Source of the DNA: DATESZ01 sp035283845
GTDB taxonomy: Bacteria > Desulfobacterota > Syntrophia > Syntrophales > JACQWR01
Assembly (NCBI GenBank): GCA_035283845.1
Contig: DATESZ010000119.1
Location: 1-15,151 of the forward strand
Length of the DNA: 15,151 bases
Direction of reading: 5' to 3'
Shown here: positions 6,865-14,065 of the stretch, in pieces
Layout of the letters: each line of letters opens with the position of its first letter
Position numbering within the stretch: position 1 is the first letter of the stretch
The notes under the pieces: model-generated
Databases searched by the model: none
What the model saw: the letters and a program-made list of their open reading frames with translations, nothing else
Told to the model about the DNA's origin: nothing
Translations under genes and position numbers: made by a program

Positions 6865-7227
6865 TTACAATTGGCTATACTTAACCATTCTCGGCATTGC
6901 CGCAACAACTAATATAACGCAGTCCTTATCGCCGTCATTCTCCAGGCTATGAACAGAACCGCAGGGGATCCAGATGGCGTCTCCGCTTCTTACCCTCTGA
7001 CTGTCTTTGCCGACCATCATGAGGCCTTCCCCGTCAAGCACATAGTATATCTCTTCGTAAGGATCAACATGCGCCTCAATCGTCTTGCCCGGCTTCAGCA
7101 GGCCATGTGCCAGGAACAACACTCCCTGAAGCACGCGGCTATCCAGCAGCATGGCCGCGACCCCGCCTCCGTGAGCGCTATAGAGTCCTGCGAGAACTTC
7201 TTCTTGTTTGATATTTCTGACGATCAT
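6865..7227 (-). CDS. small single-domain cupin protein
   Basis: This 120-residue Cupin_2-type beta-barrel has motif 1 as GKTIEAHVDPYEEIYYVLDGEG (about 47-68) and motif 2 as GDAIWIPCGSVHSLEN. Motif 2 fits G(X)5PXG(X)2H(X)3N exactly. Motif 1 lacks the second His of the HXH pair, with Asp instead, so the metal ligands would be His, Asp or Glu, and the motif 2 His. The ATG follows the stop of the upstream ATPase gene with no gap (TAAATG), so the two are surely co-transcribed and probably translationally coupled. There is no signal peptide. The family includes metal-binding sensors, isomerases and dioxygenases, so the specific role is unknown. The pairing suggests a partner role with the ATPase. 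Confidence 0.85.
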   Translation of the reverse strand: MIVRNIKQEEVLAGLYSAHGGGVAAMLLDSRVLQGVLFLAHGLLKPGKTIEAHVDPYEEIYYVLDGEGLMMVGKDSQRVRSGDAIWIPCGSVHSLENDGDKDCVILVVAAMPRMVKYSQL

Positions 7228-8211
7228 TTAGTACCCCAGGCTCTTCTCTATCTGTTCCACCACTTGCATCAGATCGCGGGCAGCCTGGCTATCAGGAAAC
7301 TTATAGACGAAGGGCGTTCCATCATCGGAACATTCGCTAAGTCGGGGGTCAAGGGGGATACGTCCCAGGAAGGGGACGCCCATCTCTTTGGCCAGTTTCT
7401 CGCCGCCGCCGGTGCGGAGGATATTGACTGCTTCGCCGCACTTGGTGCACACGTAGCCGCTCATATTCTCTATTACGCCGAAGATGGGAACGCCCGCTTT
7501 CCTGCAGAGCAGGGTGGCCTTACGCGCCACATTCTGGGATACATCTGACGGTATGGTCACAACCACGGCTCCGGCCAGGTCAGGAATGTACTCCATAATG
7601 TTCATGGCGTCGGAGCTGGTGCCCGGCGGCATATCTATCAGCAGGAAATCCCTGTGGCCGTAGTTCACGTGGCAAACGAATTCCTCAGTGGCGCTTCGCC
7701 GCATGTCATGGAACCAGGTAAGCACCTCCTCGCTGGCGAGGAGAAAACCCATGGAAACTACCTGCACCCCCAGGAAGCCCTCTACAGGCACTATGCCGTT
7801 ATCGCCGATCTTGAGTTTGTGGCTCTCCACTCCAAGCATCTTGGGAATCGTGGCCCCATCGAAGTCCTGGTCAAGGATGCTGACCTTGCGGCCGCGCATC
7901 GCCAGGGACACGGCCATGTTCGCGGTGATGATGCTCTTACCGACGCCTCCCTTGCCGCCGACCACGGCTATCTTGTGCTTGATGTTGGTCATGGCATCGC
8001 GGGCCTGAGTCATACGCCGGCGCTGGTAGATCTCCATCCTCGCTGGAGAGCGGCAATCAAAAAACTTCTCGCAGTTCTCACAGCGGAGCGTACAACTCAT
8101 GTCCACGTTTATGGCCAGTATATCCTGCTCAGCGTACTTGTCGCTCAAATTCTCCTCCCCAATTTCTACAGGCTGGTCCTTTGATCCCTGAACAAATTCC
8201 CTGTTGTCCAT
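7228..8211 (-). CDS. Mrp/NBP35-type P-loop Fe-S carrier ATPase
   Basis: This is a 327-residue cytosolic ATPase of the Mrp/ApbC/NBP35 group. It has the deviant Walker A GGKGGVGKS (85-93), DQDFDGATIPKMLG (about 114-127) and DMPPGTSSD (193-201). The C-terminal pair C255TKC258 bridges an Fe-S cluster between subunits in this family. The N-terminus adds Cys40, Cys44, Cys47 and Cys53 (CX3CX2CX5C), close to the N-terminal 4Fe-4S motif of eukaryotic NBP35 (CX13CX2CX5C). Such proteins carry Fe-S clusters to apo-enzymes. I prefer ATG at 8211, with GGGAG 10 nt upstream, over an in-frame TTG at 8262 that would add 17 residues. It heads its own unit after a terminator and is followed directly by the cupin gene. 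Confidence 0.88.
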   Translation of the reverse strand: MDNREFVQGSKDQPVEIGEENLSDKYAEQDILAINVDMSCTLRCENCEKFFDCRSPARMEIYQRRRMTQARDAMTNIKHKIAVVGGKGGVGKSIITANMAVSLAMRGRKVSILDQDFDGATIPKMLGVESHKLKIGDNGIVPVEGFLGVQVVSMGFLLASEEVLTWFHDMRRSATEEFVCHVNYGHRDFLLIDMPPGTSSDAMNIMEYIPDLAGAVVVTIPSDVSQNVARKATLLCRKAGVPIFGVIENMSGYVCTKCGEAVNILRTGGGEKLAKEMGVPFLGRIPLDPRLSECSDDGTPFVYKFPDSQAARDLMQVVEQIEKSLGY

Positions 8212-8584
8212 GTCTGATACACTCCCTTCTTTTTGTTTGTGCTCCTGGCCTGAAACCGACAAGACTCCGAGGGGAGATGCCGGTTGCGGTTTAACGCGCG
8301 CTTATTTGTTCTTAATGCAGATGCGCTTTCGCGCATTTTTGGGATGGTCGGAAAACGGCAAATTTAGGCGGTTAAAATAAGATCCCGCAAAAGGGGGAGG
8401 TACCCGTCATAGATCCGGCCTAAGATGAAGTTTGACGGCCCCCTTGTTCATTGGCATAAAAAAAGGGTAGGTTGAGCCCTCCTTTGGATTTAAGATTCGG
8501 ACAAAATCGTCTATACCAAATCAGGGCTCAACTTCCCTAAAAAGCCAATTTTGAGAAGAGTGATAGTACCCCCTGTTAATCCTC
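8212..8584. other. intergenic region at the boundary of two transcription units
   Basis: This is the longest gene-free stretch. It holds a terminator-like hairpin for the transporter operon (8458-8537) and a compact GC hairpin, ATGCGC-TTTC-GCGCAT (8321-8336), which on the minus strand has a GAAA loop. On the plus strand the latter is followed by TTTT. A minus-strand promoter for the ATPase-cupin unit must lie here. The only pair I can point to is TTGCGG and TAAATT with 18 nt spacing near 8360-8390, and it is a weak match. Confidence 0.55.
8458..8537 (-). terminator. terminator-like hairpin with T-run after dctP
   Basis: On the minus strand GTTGAGCCCT pairs with AGGGCTCAAC (arms at 8523-8537 and 8465-8480, one G-U pair nearby). 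Seven T residues (8464-8458) follow directly. The loop of about 42 nt is long for an intrinsic terminator, so efficiency is uncertain. The position 48 bp after the dctP stop fits transcription termination. Confidence 0.6.
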
Positions 8585-9589
8585 CTAAAAAACCCTATAT
8601 TTATTTTTTAGCTCAACAAAATCCTTAATTATATCTTTACCCAACTCAGATTCAAGCTTTTGAATAGCCATGTCAGATATCATATCCCACTCTTTAATCT
8701 CTTCCTTTGTCGGGATATGGACAATTAATTTCTCCTTTAACATCTTTAGATATTTAGCATCGTCTTTTAAATACAAATCTCCTCCAAATTTTGAAGTCTC
8801 CTTTGAGCTCTCATCTAAAATCTTTCTCATATCCGGTGAAAGCCCATTATAGAACTTGAGATTTACAACAAATCCAAATGGATCTGAGCCGCCATTCTGA
8901 AAGGAGACCATATATTTTTGAACCTCCCATATCTTTCTTTCTATCATACTTGCCGTACCGGTATAGTTTCCATCAACTATACCCTGCTGGAGAGCCATAA
9001 AAGCCTCTGGAGACGGGATAAATGTAGGGATCCCCCCAGCCGCTTCCACAAAGGCTCCATCAGCCTTTCCCACAACCCTGATCTTAAGCCCCTTCATGTC
9101 GGAAGGTTTGATTATAGGCTTCTTACCGGTAGAATAACAGACATATCCGGTAAAATGGGCGCCCAAAACCTTGATGCCTTTGGTTTCTAAAGGGTCTAAT
9201 AGCCTGCTTCTAAGTTTATCCCATATTACTGAATAAAGATCGGGGTTTATATTGCCTGCAAAGGGAACGCTTGCTATCTGTAAAGCCTTCTCCAAACGAG
9301 CTATATGTGACATATGAATATAGGTCATCTCTATATCACCCCTTTTTACCGCCTCAACAGCCTCTTTACTTTTATAGAGCTGCCCTGTAGGGTATATCTT
9401 CACTTCTAAGTTCCCTTTACTCTTCTCCTTTACCAGCTCGGCAAACTTCATAGCAACTGTATGACCATTATGGGCGACAGGGACATCATGAGACATCCTT
9501 ATTACTATTACTTCAGCAATTGCATAGCTCTTAAAAACGACCAATACAGACAATATTATCAATATACTTCTTAAAACAATCCTTTTCAT
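8585..9589 (-). CDS. dctP: TRAP transporter substrate-binding protein DctP
   Basis: This 334-residue periplasmic binding protein has a typical signal peptide: MKR, a hydrophobic core and probable cleavage after SYAIA near residue 25. The mature part shows the DctP family features: HNGHTVAMKFAELVKEKSKGNLEV near the start, LKIRVVG with the arginine (about Arg171) that binds the ligand's carboxylate in this family, and ALQQGIVDGNYTG. The ligand is therefore probably an organic acid; its identity cannot be read from the sequence. ATG at 9589 is chosen because AGGAGG (9596-9601) lies 6 nt upstream; a GTG two codons earlier overlaps that spacer. It is the last gene of the dctQ-dctM-dctP run, whereas dctP often comes first. 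Confidence 0.92.
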   Translation of the reverse strand: MKRIVLRSILIILSVLVVFKSYAIAEVIVIRMSHDVPVAHNGHTVAMKFAELVKEKSKGNLEVKIYPTGQLYKSKEAVEAVKRGDIEMTYIHMSHIARLEKALQIASVPFAGNINPDLYSVIWDKLRSRLLDPLETKGIKVLGAHFTGYVCYSTGKKPIIKPSDMKGLKIRVVGKADGAFVEAAGGIPTFIPSPEAFMALQQGIVDGNYTGTASMIERKIWEVQKYMVSFQNGGSDPFGFVVNLKFYNGLSPDMRKILDESSKETSKFGGDLYLKDDAKYLKMLKEKLIVHIPTKEEIKEWDMISDMAIQKLESELGKDIIKDFVELKNKYRVF

Positions 9590-9677
9590 ATACACCCTCC
9601 TTTAATAAATAAATTTATTTGATTTAATCTTTAAAATCTTAAGTGCTTAAATATCCCATTCAATTACATCACCTCCC

Positions 9678-10958
9678 TTAAAATCCCACTAATTTTGGCA
9701 GCCACAGACTTACAATCGGTACATATGTTACAAGAATTAATCCAAGGAATAATACAATCAAAAAGGGCAATGCCCCCCTTGCCACTTGTTCAGGCGGTAT
9801 CTTTGCAACCCCGCTCACTATAAAGAGATTCATACCGAAGGGGGGTGTAAGAAGCCCTATCTCAAGATTTAAGGTCATAATAACCCCAAATTGAATGGGG
9901 TCTATTCCTAAGGCCTTTACTATGGGATATATAATTGGAGTAGTAATAAGAATTACCGAGGCGCTATCAAGGAAGCATCCCATTATAAGCATAAATACAT
10001 TAATCAACATAAGAAAATGCATTTTAGATAGATTCAAACTATTCATAAAGTATAGAATCTTCTGAGGAACCTCCTCCAATGTCAAAGCAAAACCAAAGAG
10101 CAGGGCGGCGGCAACGATCAGGAATATATTAGCCGTCAACTCCATGCTTCTTGACAGGGAGTTAAGAATCTCTTTTCCTTTTATGGACTTCTCTATGAAT
10201 ACCGATAAAATTAATACGTACACAGCGCCTGCGGCCGCTGCCTCTGTGGGAGTAAAAACTCCGCCATATATCCCTCCTAAGACAATAAGAGGAATCATTA
10301 AAGACCAAATAGCCTTTTTAAAGCTATTAAGGATATCCTTTAATGATATTACAGTGTCATCTTTGGCATAATTCCTCCTCTTCGCAAGTATCATTATAAC
10401 AAGGCATAAGGCTATTGTGACTATCATCCCGGGAACCACGCCGGCAAGAAATAATGCGCCGACAGACTCTCCTGTTATTGCCCCGTAGAATATAAAAGAA
10501 AGAGAGGGTGGAATCAGGATAGCAAGGCCTCCGCCTGAGGCTACAAGCCCGGCAACAAAGGCTTTATCATAACCGAGGGCGGTCATAAGGGGTATGACAA
10601 AGATGGCGAAAGCAGCAGAAGCAGCAGAGCCGGAACCGCACATGGCAGCAAATATTGCACAGGCAACCATCACCGCCACACCTATCCCGCCTGGAAATCT
10701 CTTAAGAAAGCTATTTAAAAAGTTTATAAGCCTTTTTGCAGTCTCCCCGGAAGCCATAAAATTCGCCATAACTATAAAGAAGGGGACAGCCATCATTACA
10801 AAACCGTCAAGGTTATGGAACATCTTATGAGCAATAGCCGGAAAGGATAGATTGTGATATGCATTTAAAAAGAGAAGGGACCCCAGCCCCATCGAAAAAG
10901 ATACAGGCATTCCAAATAGGATAAGTAAAAATGTAAGAATAATTATCCCAGTAACCAT
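9678..10958 (-). CDS. dctM: TRAP transporter large permease DctM
   Basis: This 426-residue inner-membrane protein consists almost wholly of hydrophobic segments, about a dozen, as expected for the DctM/SiaM ion-coupled transport subunit. Family landmarks include AMCGSGSAASAAFAIFVIP (about 107-126), IPPSLSFIFYGAITGESVGALFLAGVVPG (about 150-178), FTPTEAAAAGAVY and LTPPFGMNLFIVSG near the C-terminus. It uses a Na+ gradient to import the ligand delivered by DctP. AGGAGG lies 7 nt before the ATG, and the start overlaps the dctQ stop by one base (TAATG), so expression is coupled. Base composition is A+T-rich compared with the left-hand genes: 20 of 60 bases are G or C at 10321-10380. Confidence 0.93.
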   Translation of the reverse strand: MVTGIIILTFLLILFGMPVSFSMGLGSLLFLNAYHNLSFPAIAHKMFHNLDGFVMMAVPFFIVMANFMASGETAKRLINFLNSFLKRFPGGIGVAVMVACAIFAAMCGSGSAASAAFAIFVIPLMTALGYDKAFVAGLVASGGGLAILIPPSLSFIFYGAITGESVGALFLAGVVPGMIVTIALCLVIMILAKRRNYAKDDTVISLKDILNSFKKAIWSLMIPLIVLGGIYGGVFTPTEAAAAGAVYVLILSVFIEKSIKGKEILNSLSRSMELTANIFLIVAAALLFGFALTLEEVPQKILYFMNSLNLSKMHFLMLINVFMLIMGCFLDSASVILITTPIIYPIVKALGIDPIQFGVIMTLNLEIGLLTPPFGMNLFIVSGVAKIPPEQVARGALPFLIVLFLGLILVTYVPIVSLWLPKLVGF

Positions 10959-11452
10959 TATTTATCCTCCTTTGCAGGGGTAATAATATCAATAATCCTC
11001 CCTATTAATCGTAAAGTCATAAGCCCCCCCCCAATAGGCAGCGCTAAATATGGTATATAAATCGGTATATTAAGTCCAAACTCAGATAATGTTTCAGAGG
11101 ACCAGGCGTCTGCTACAAGAAGCATCCCGCTTATTAAAAGGATCGCAGAGAAAACTATTCCGATAGATGCAGTAACGAGATCAACGATCCTTCTCTTCTT
11201 TTCAGAGAATAGATCAATAATCACGGACATCTTTATATGTTCACTCTTCTTCGTTACAGAACTAACCCCTATAAACACGGCAAAAATAATAATATATCTT
11301 ATTAACTCCTCAGCCCACTGGGTTGGGGAATTAAATACAGCTCTTCTTACAACTTCTATGAAACACAGGAGCGTTGCTATGCCAAGAAGAATCCCTATCA
11401 GATACCATTCAAATCTATCCCAAAATTTTATAAATCCTCTAATTGTTTTCAT
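10958..11452 (-). CDS. dctQ: TRAP transporter small permease DctQ
   Basis: This 164-residue membrane protein has four hydrophobic segments (about residues 15-35, 48-66, 90-112 and 130-150) and the family's QWAEELIRYIIIFAVFIGVSS block followed by HIKMSV. It is the small TRAP subunit that partners DctM. It is the first gene of the transporter run, 108 bp after the UbiD-like gene, and that gap is nearly all repeat Q. The likely ribosome site AAAGG (11462-11466) lies inside the repeat, 9 nt before the ATG, so translation of the transporter may depend on a repeat-derived sequence. Confidence 0.9.
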   Translation of the reverse strand: MKTIRGFIKFWDRFEWYLIGILLGIATLLCFIEVVRRAVFNSPTQWAEELIRYIIIFAVFIGVSSVTKKSEHIKMSVIIDLFSEKKRRIVDLVTASIGIVFSAILLISGMLLVADAWSSETLSEFGLNIPIYIPYLALPIGGGLMTLRLIGRIIDIITPAKEDK

Positions 11453-11551
11453 CTGAAAATACCTTTCACCCTCCCCCTAACCCCCTCCCCTTGAGGGAGG
11501 GGGAAGGGGGAGGGGTAATTTTCATTCTCTTTTGTGTCGGGCACCGTCATG
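11453..11551 (-). repeat. ATTTTCA-bounded palindromic repeat, copy Q
   Basis: This 99-bp inverted copy of the element at 6688-6786 differs mainly at the centre (GGTT instead of AATG next to the G-runs) and at a few bases in the TGTGCCCG-like arm. It abuts the dctQ start codon directly and supplies its leader. G-runs able to form a quadruplex occur on both strands (plus 11495-11515, minus 11469-11490). Confidence 0.8.
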
Positions 11552-11560
11552 AAAATTTCA

Positions 11561-13039
11561 TTATTCTAACCCCAATTCCTTCCATCTGTTCCTTGCTCTT
11601 TCTCTCATACTTGGATCTGAGAGAGTCTTTAAAGGATATTTCTGCCCCCCCCATTCCTCTCTCGGTTCCCATTCATAGGGCCATGTGGCGTCTATTAATA
11701 CTCTGTCCCATTTTCCTATACTAAGCTTCTGAACTATATCCGGCGCCACCCCGGGCTCTATCGGCGACCCTATAGTATCTTTATATATTATTATATCCTC
11801 CCTACCCCTTACCCTGTTCGCTATCGCATGATTTATCTGCCCTAAATCGAATATGTCTATATCGGAATCCACTACCACTATAAACTTGCCCATCATTGAA
11901 AATCTTGGATTTCCCCAGATCTGGGCGGCCACCATCTTGGGATCCCCGTAATGCTTCACATCCATTGAAATAAACATGGTTGTCCATAGAGCGCTCGTGT
12001 CACTCCATACGCCTGTTATACCCTCTATTCCTATCTCTTCCAAATGCTCCCATATTAATGCAGCCGACTGAATATTGATAGCCAACCCGGGACCTGTTGG
12101 AGCCACATGCGCATCCCTTCCCGTAATATATGTCCAATATACCGGATCTTTCCTGTGGGTGATGCATTTTATTTTCAAAACAGGCGCTAAATTCTTCTTC
12201 GTTATGGATGCATAGTACCCACTATATCTGCCTCCCGGCCCTTCAGGCCTGTATGTCTTAGGATCGAAATCTATCTCCCCTTCTATCACTATCTCTGCTG
12301 TCGCAGGGACCTCCAAATCTATGGTCTCGCACTTAACAAGCTCCACAGGCTCACCCCTCAGGGCGCCAGCCATATCAAATTCATTAACCCCGACCTTATA
12401 AGGAGCGCAACCTACTATAGCTGTTGCCGGTTCACACCCAATAGCAATGGCATATGGCATTTTCTTGCCCATTGCCTGATACTTCCTTCCATGAACGGAC
12501 ATATGCTGCGTTCTGACAGGGGATGTAGTTACAGTATCCTTTTCCCCAAACAGCATGGAGTTATACATTCCGACATTCACCCATCCTGTCTCCGGATCCT
12601 TTGTAACGCATAACTGCCACCTTGTGTATCTTCCGCCATCCTTTGGACTTAACATTATAATAGGAAATTCATATATATTAACGTCATCCCCTTTATGAAT
12701 AACCTCTTTACAAGGGCCTGTTGAAAGAAGTATCGGTTTTATAGGGTTTTTAATCCTTCTTCTATATTCAACTAACAGTTCTTTCGGACTATCTGTAGGT
12801 ATATCCAATGCTAAAGCCATCCTCTTCCAGCTTGCCAGACAGTTTATAGCGAGCCTTTTTCCATGGGTATCCTTATAATCTTTTATATTCTCAAATAGCA
12901 AAGCCGGCGCCTTTCTGGCTAATCCTTCTTCTGCAATCGCGGCCAACTCATCATTCCAATCTACCTCTGCCTTAATATGCTTTAACTCCCCTGCATCTTC
13001 CAATTTCTTTAAAAATTGTCTAAAATCCCTGAACGCCAT
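11561..13039 (-). CDS. UbiD-family decarboxylase with altered catalytic triad
   Basis: This 492-residue protein is close to the usual 490-500 of UbiD/FDC enzymes, which (de)carboxylate aromatic and unsaturated acids with prenylated FMN. Retained features, by alignment to Aspergillus FDC1, are Asn155 (FDC1 Asn168), His179 (near His191) and Glu220 (Glu233), the metal/prFMN ligands, plus GALRGEPVELVKCET and PATAEIVIEGE. The catalytic Arg173 position is Asn160 (NVGMYN) and the Glu282 position is Arg271 (EGPGGR); only Glu266 (Glu277) remains. Both changed codons were checked in the nucleotides. This suggests a different substrate or mechanism, possibly a CoA-ester decarboxylase such as those acting on phthaloyl-CoA. 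The start at 13039 is 7 nt after AGGAGG (13047-13052); the ATG at 13045 is only 1 nt from it. Confidence 0.85.
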   Translation of the reverse strand: MAFRDFRQFLKKLEDAGELKHIKAEVDWNDELAAIAEEGLARKAPALLFENIKDYKDTHGKRLAINCLASWKRMALALDIPTDSPKELLVEYRRRIKNPIKPILLSTGPCKEVIHKGDDVNIYEFPIIMLSPKDGGRYTRWQLCVTKDPETGWVNVGMYNSMLFGEKDTVTTSPVRTQHMSVHGRKYQAMGKKMPYAIAIGCEPATAIVGCAPYKVGVNEFDMAGALRGEPVELVKCETIDLEVPATAEIVIEGEIDFDPKTYRPEGPGGRYSGYYASITKKNLAPVLKIKCITHRKDPVYWTYITGRDAHVAPTGPGLAINIQSAALIWEHLEEIGIEGITGVWSDTSALWTTMFISMDVKHYGDPKMVAAQIWGNPRFSMMGKFIVVVDSDIDIFDLGQINHAIANRVRGREDIIIYKDTIGSPIEPGVAPDIVQKLSIGKWDRVLIDATWPYEWEPREEWGGQKYPLKTLSDPSMRERARNRWKELGLE

Positions 13040-13110
13040 CTTCATACCTCCTTAATTATGAAAAAATATTATTCTGCAAGTTTATTCCATTCCGCGCTTT
13101 TCCCTATCTG

Positions 13111-13215
13111 AATAACCCCCATGCCCGGGTCGGGCACAACGAAGGATGAAAATCACCTCCACCCATCCCTCCTCCGTCGAGGGGGAGGGATACAGGCAGG
13201 GGGGCATTTTCATAT
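13111..13215 (-). repeat. ATTTTCA-bounded palindromic repeat, copy Y
   Basis: This is the inverted counterpart of the element at 221-325, including the GCCCGGGTCGGGC arm and the CATTTTCAT end. It lies in the 203-bp gap between the nitroreductase-family gene and the UbiD-like gene, so those two may be separated by a hairpin in the mRNA. About ten mismatches and one 1-base gap distinguish it from copy X by eye. Confidence 0.8.
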
Positions 13216-13242
13216 GTTTCGGACGGTGAACATGAGAGTCAA

Positions 13243-13995
13243 TCAGCCCTTACCCTCTCCAATTGCCACAAGATACCCCGGCTTGGCAAGGGAAACAGTC
13301 TTTTTCCTGTATTTTAAAAAATCCTCATTCTTTAAGTATTTATTCATATCATAGGTATTAGTATGTACTAAGTCTTCAAGTGGAAGCCTGTGCGGCGGGC
13401 CTGGTTCATAAGCCCTATATCCTATGGGAACAATAATATCAAGTCTTAGCGGCTCAGGATAGCCTAAAATCTCTCTGTAAGCTGATTGAGCATTAACATC
13501 AACTCTCTGAGAACCCAGACCAAGTGATGCAGCAGCAAGATTGATAATCATTGATAGATGTCCCATAGAATAGGATAGAATACTGCCATGGGATATATCG
13601 CCGTGGGCAGCCAATACAGAACCCCACTGCTTTCGTGGATCTGCTAAAACAGCCAATATTACTGGGGCATCACCCCATCCTCCTGACATATTGTTAAATT
13701 TTTCTTTCTCCTCTGGAGGAAGGTTAAAGGCCGGGTGCCTGTATTCAGGGATCCTCTGCTGTTCCAGATTCCAGTAAAGCTCTGCATCAATCTCCATGTA
13801 AACCTTATGTATCTTTTTTCTAATCTCGGGGTCTTTAACCACTATAAATTCCCAGGGCTGTGAATTGGCTCCGGACATAGAATATCTTGCCGCTTCTAAG
13901 ATTTTATTTATGTAATCATCAGGGATTGAATCCGGCTTAAATTTGCGGATCGTTCTTCTATATTTCAAAAGCTCAATAAAATTATCATATTGCAT
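13243..13995 (-). CDS. nitroreductase-family flavoprotein
   Basis: This 250-residue protein has the nitroreductase fold signatures: FMN-phosphate-binding KYRRTIRKF (11-19), MSGANSQPWEFIVV (40-53), GDAPVILAVLAD near the middle, and MIINLAAASLGLGSQ in the long helix region. A segment of about 40 residues rich in charged and aromatic residues precedes GGWGDAPV. Members bind FMN and reduce nitro groups, quinones, enones or other acceptors with NAD(P)H; some (BluB) remodel flavin itself. The substrate cannot be read here. The gene lies between two UbiD-family genes, 70 bp after the first. This raises the possibility of a role in a flavin- or ring-reduction step of the same pathway, but that is inference. 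AGGAG precedes the ATG at a normal distance. Confidence 0.87.
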   Translation of the reverse strand: MQYDNFIELLKYRRTIRKFKPDSIPDDYINKILEAARYSMSGANSQPWEFIVVKDPEIRKKIHKVYMEIDAELYWNLEQQRIPEYRHPAFNLPPEEKEKFNNMSGGWGDAPVILAVLADPRKQWGSVLAAHGDISHGSILSYSMGHLSMIINLAAASLGLGSQRVDVNAQSAYREILGYPEPLRLDIIVPIGYRAYEPGPPHRLPLEDLVHTNTYDMNKYLKNEDFLKYRKKTVSLAKPGYLVAIGEGKG

Positions 13996-14065
13996 CTTAT
14001 AGCTCCTTTTTTCTACAATAATGATGATTTTGCATACTTACATGCAGTACCTAACCGGGCATTTC

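Noticed and set aside
6949..8184. Long plus-strand frames of 176-199 codons
   Set aside because: They are antisense to the cupin and ATPase genes in high-G+C codons, which commonly leave open opposite frames; no family features.
8350..8400. Minus-strand sigma-70 promoter (TTGCGG, 18 nt, TAAATT) for the ATPase-cupin unit
   Set aside because: The match is only about 3/6 and 4/6 to consensus, too weak to list as a feature without transcript data.
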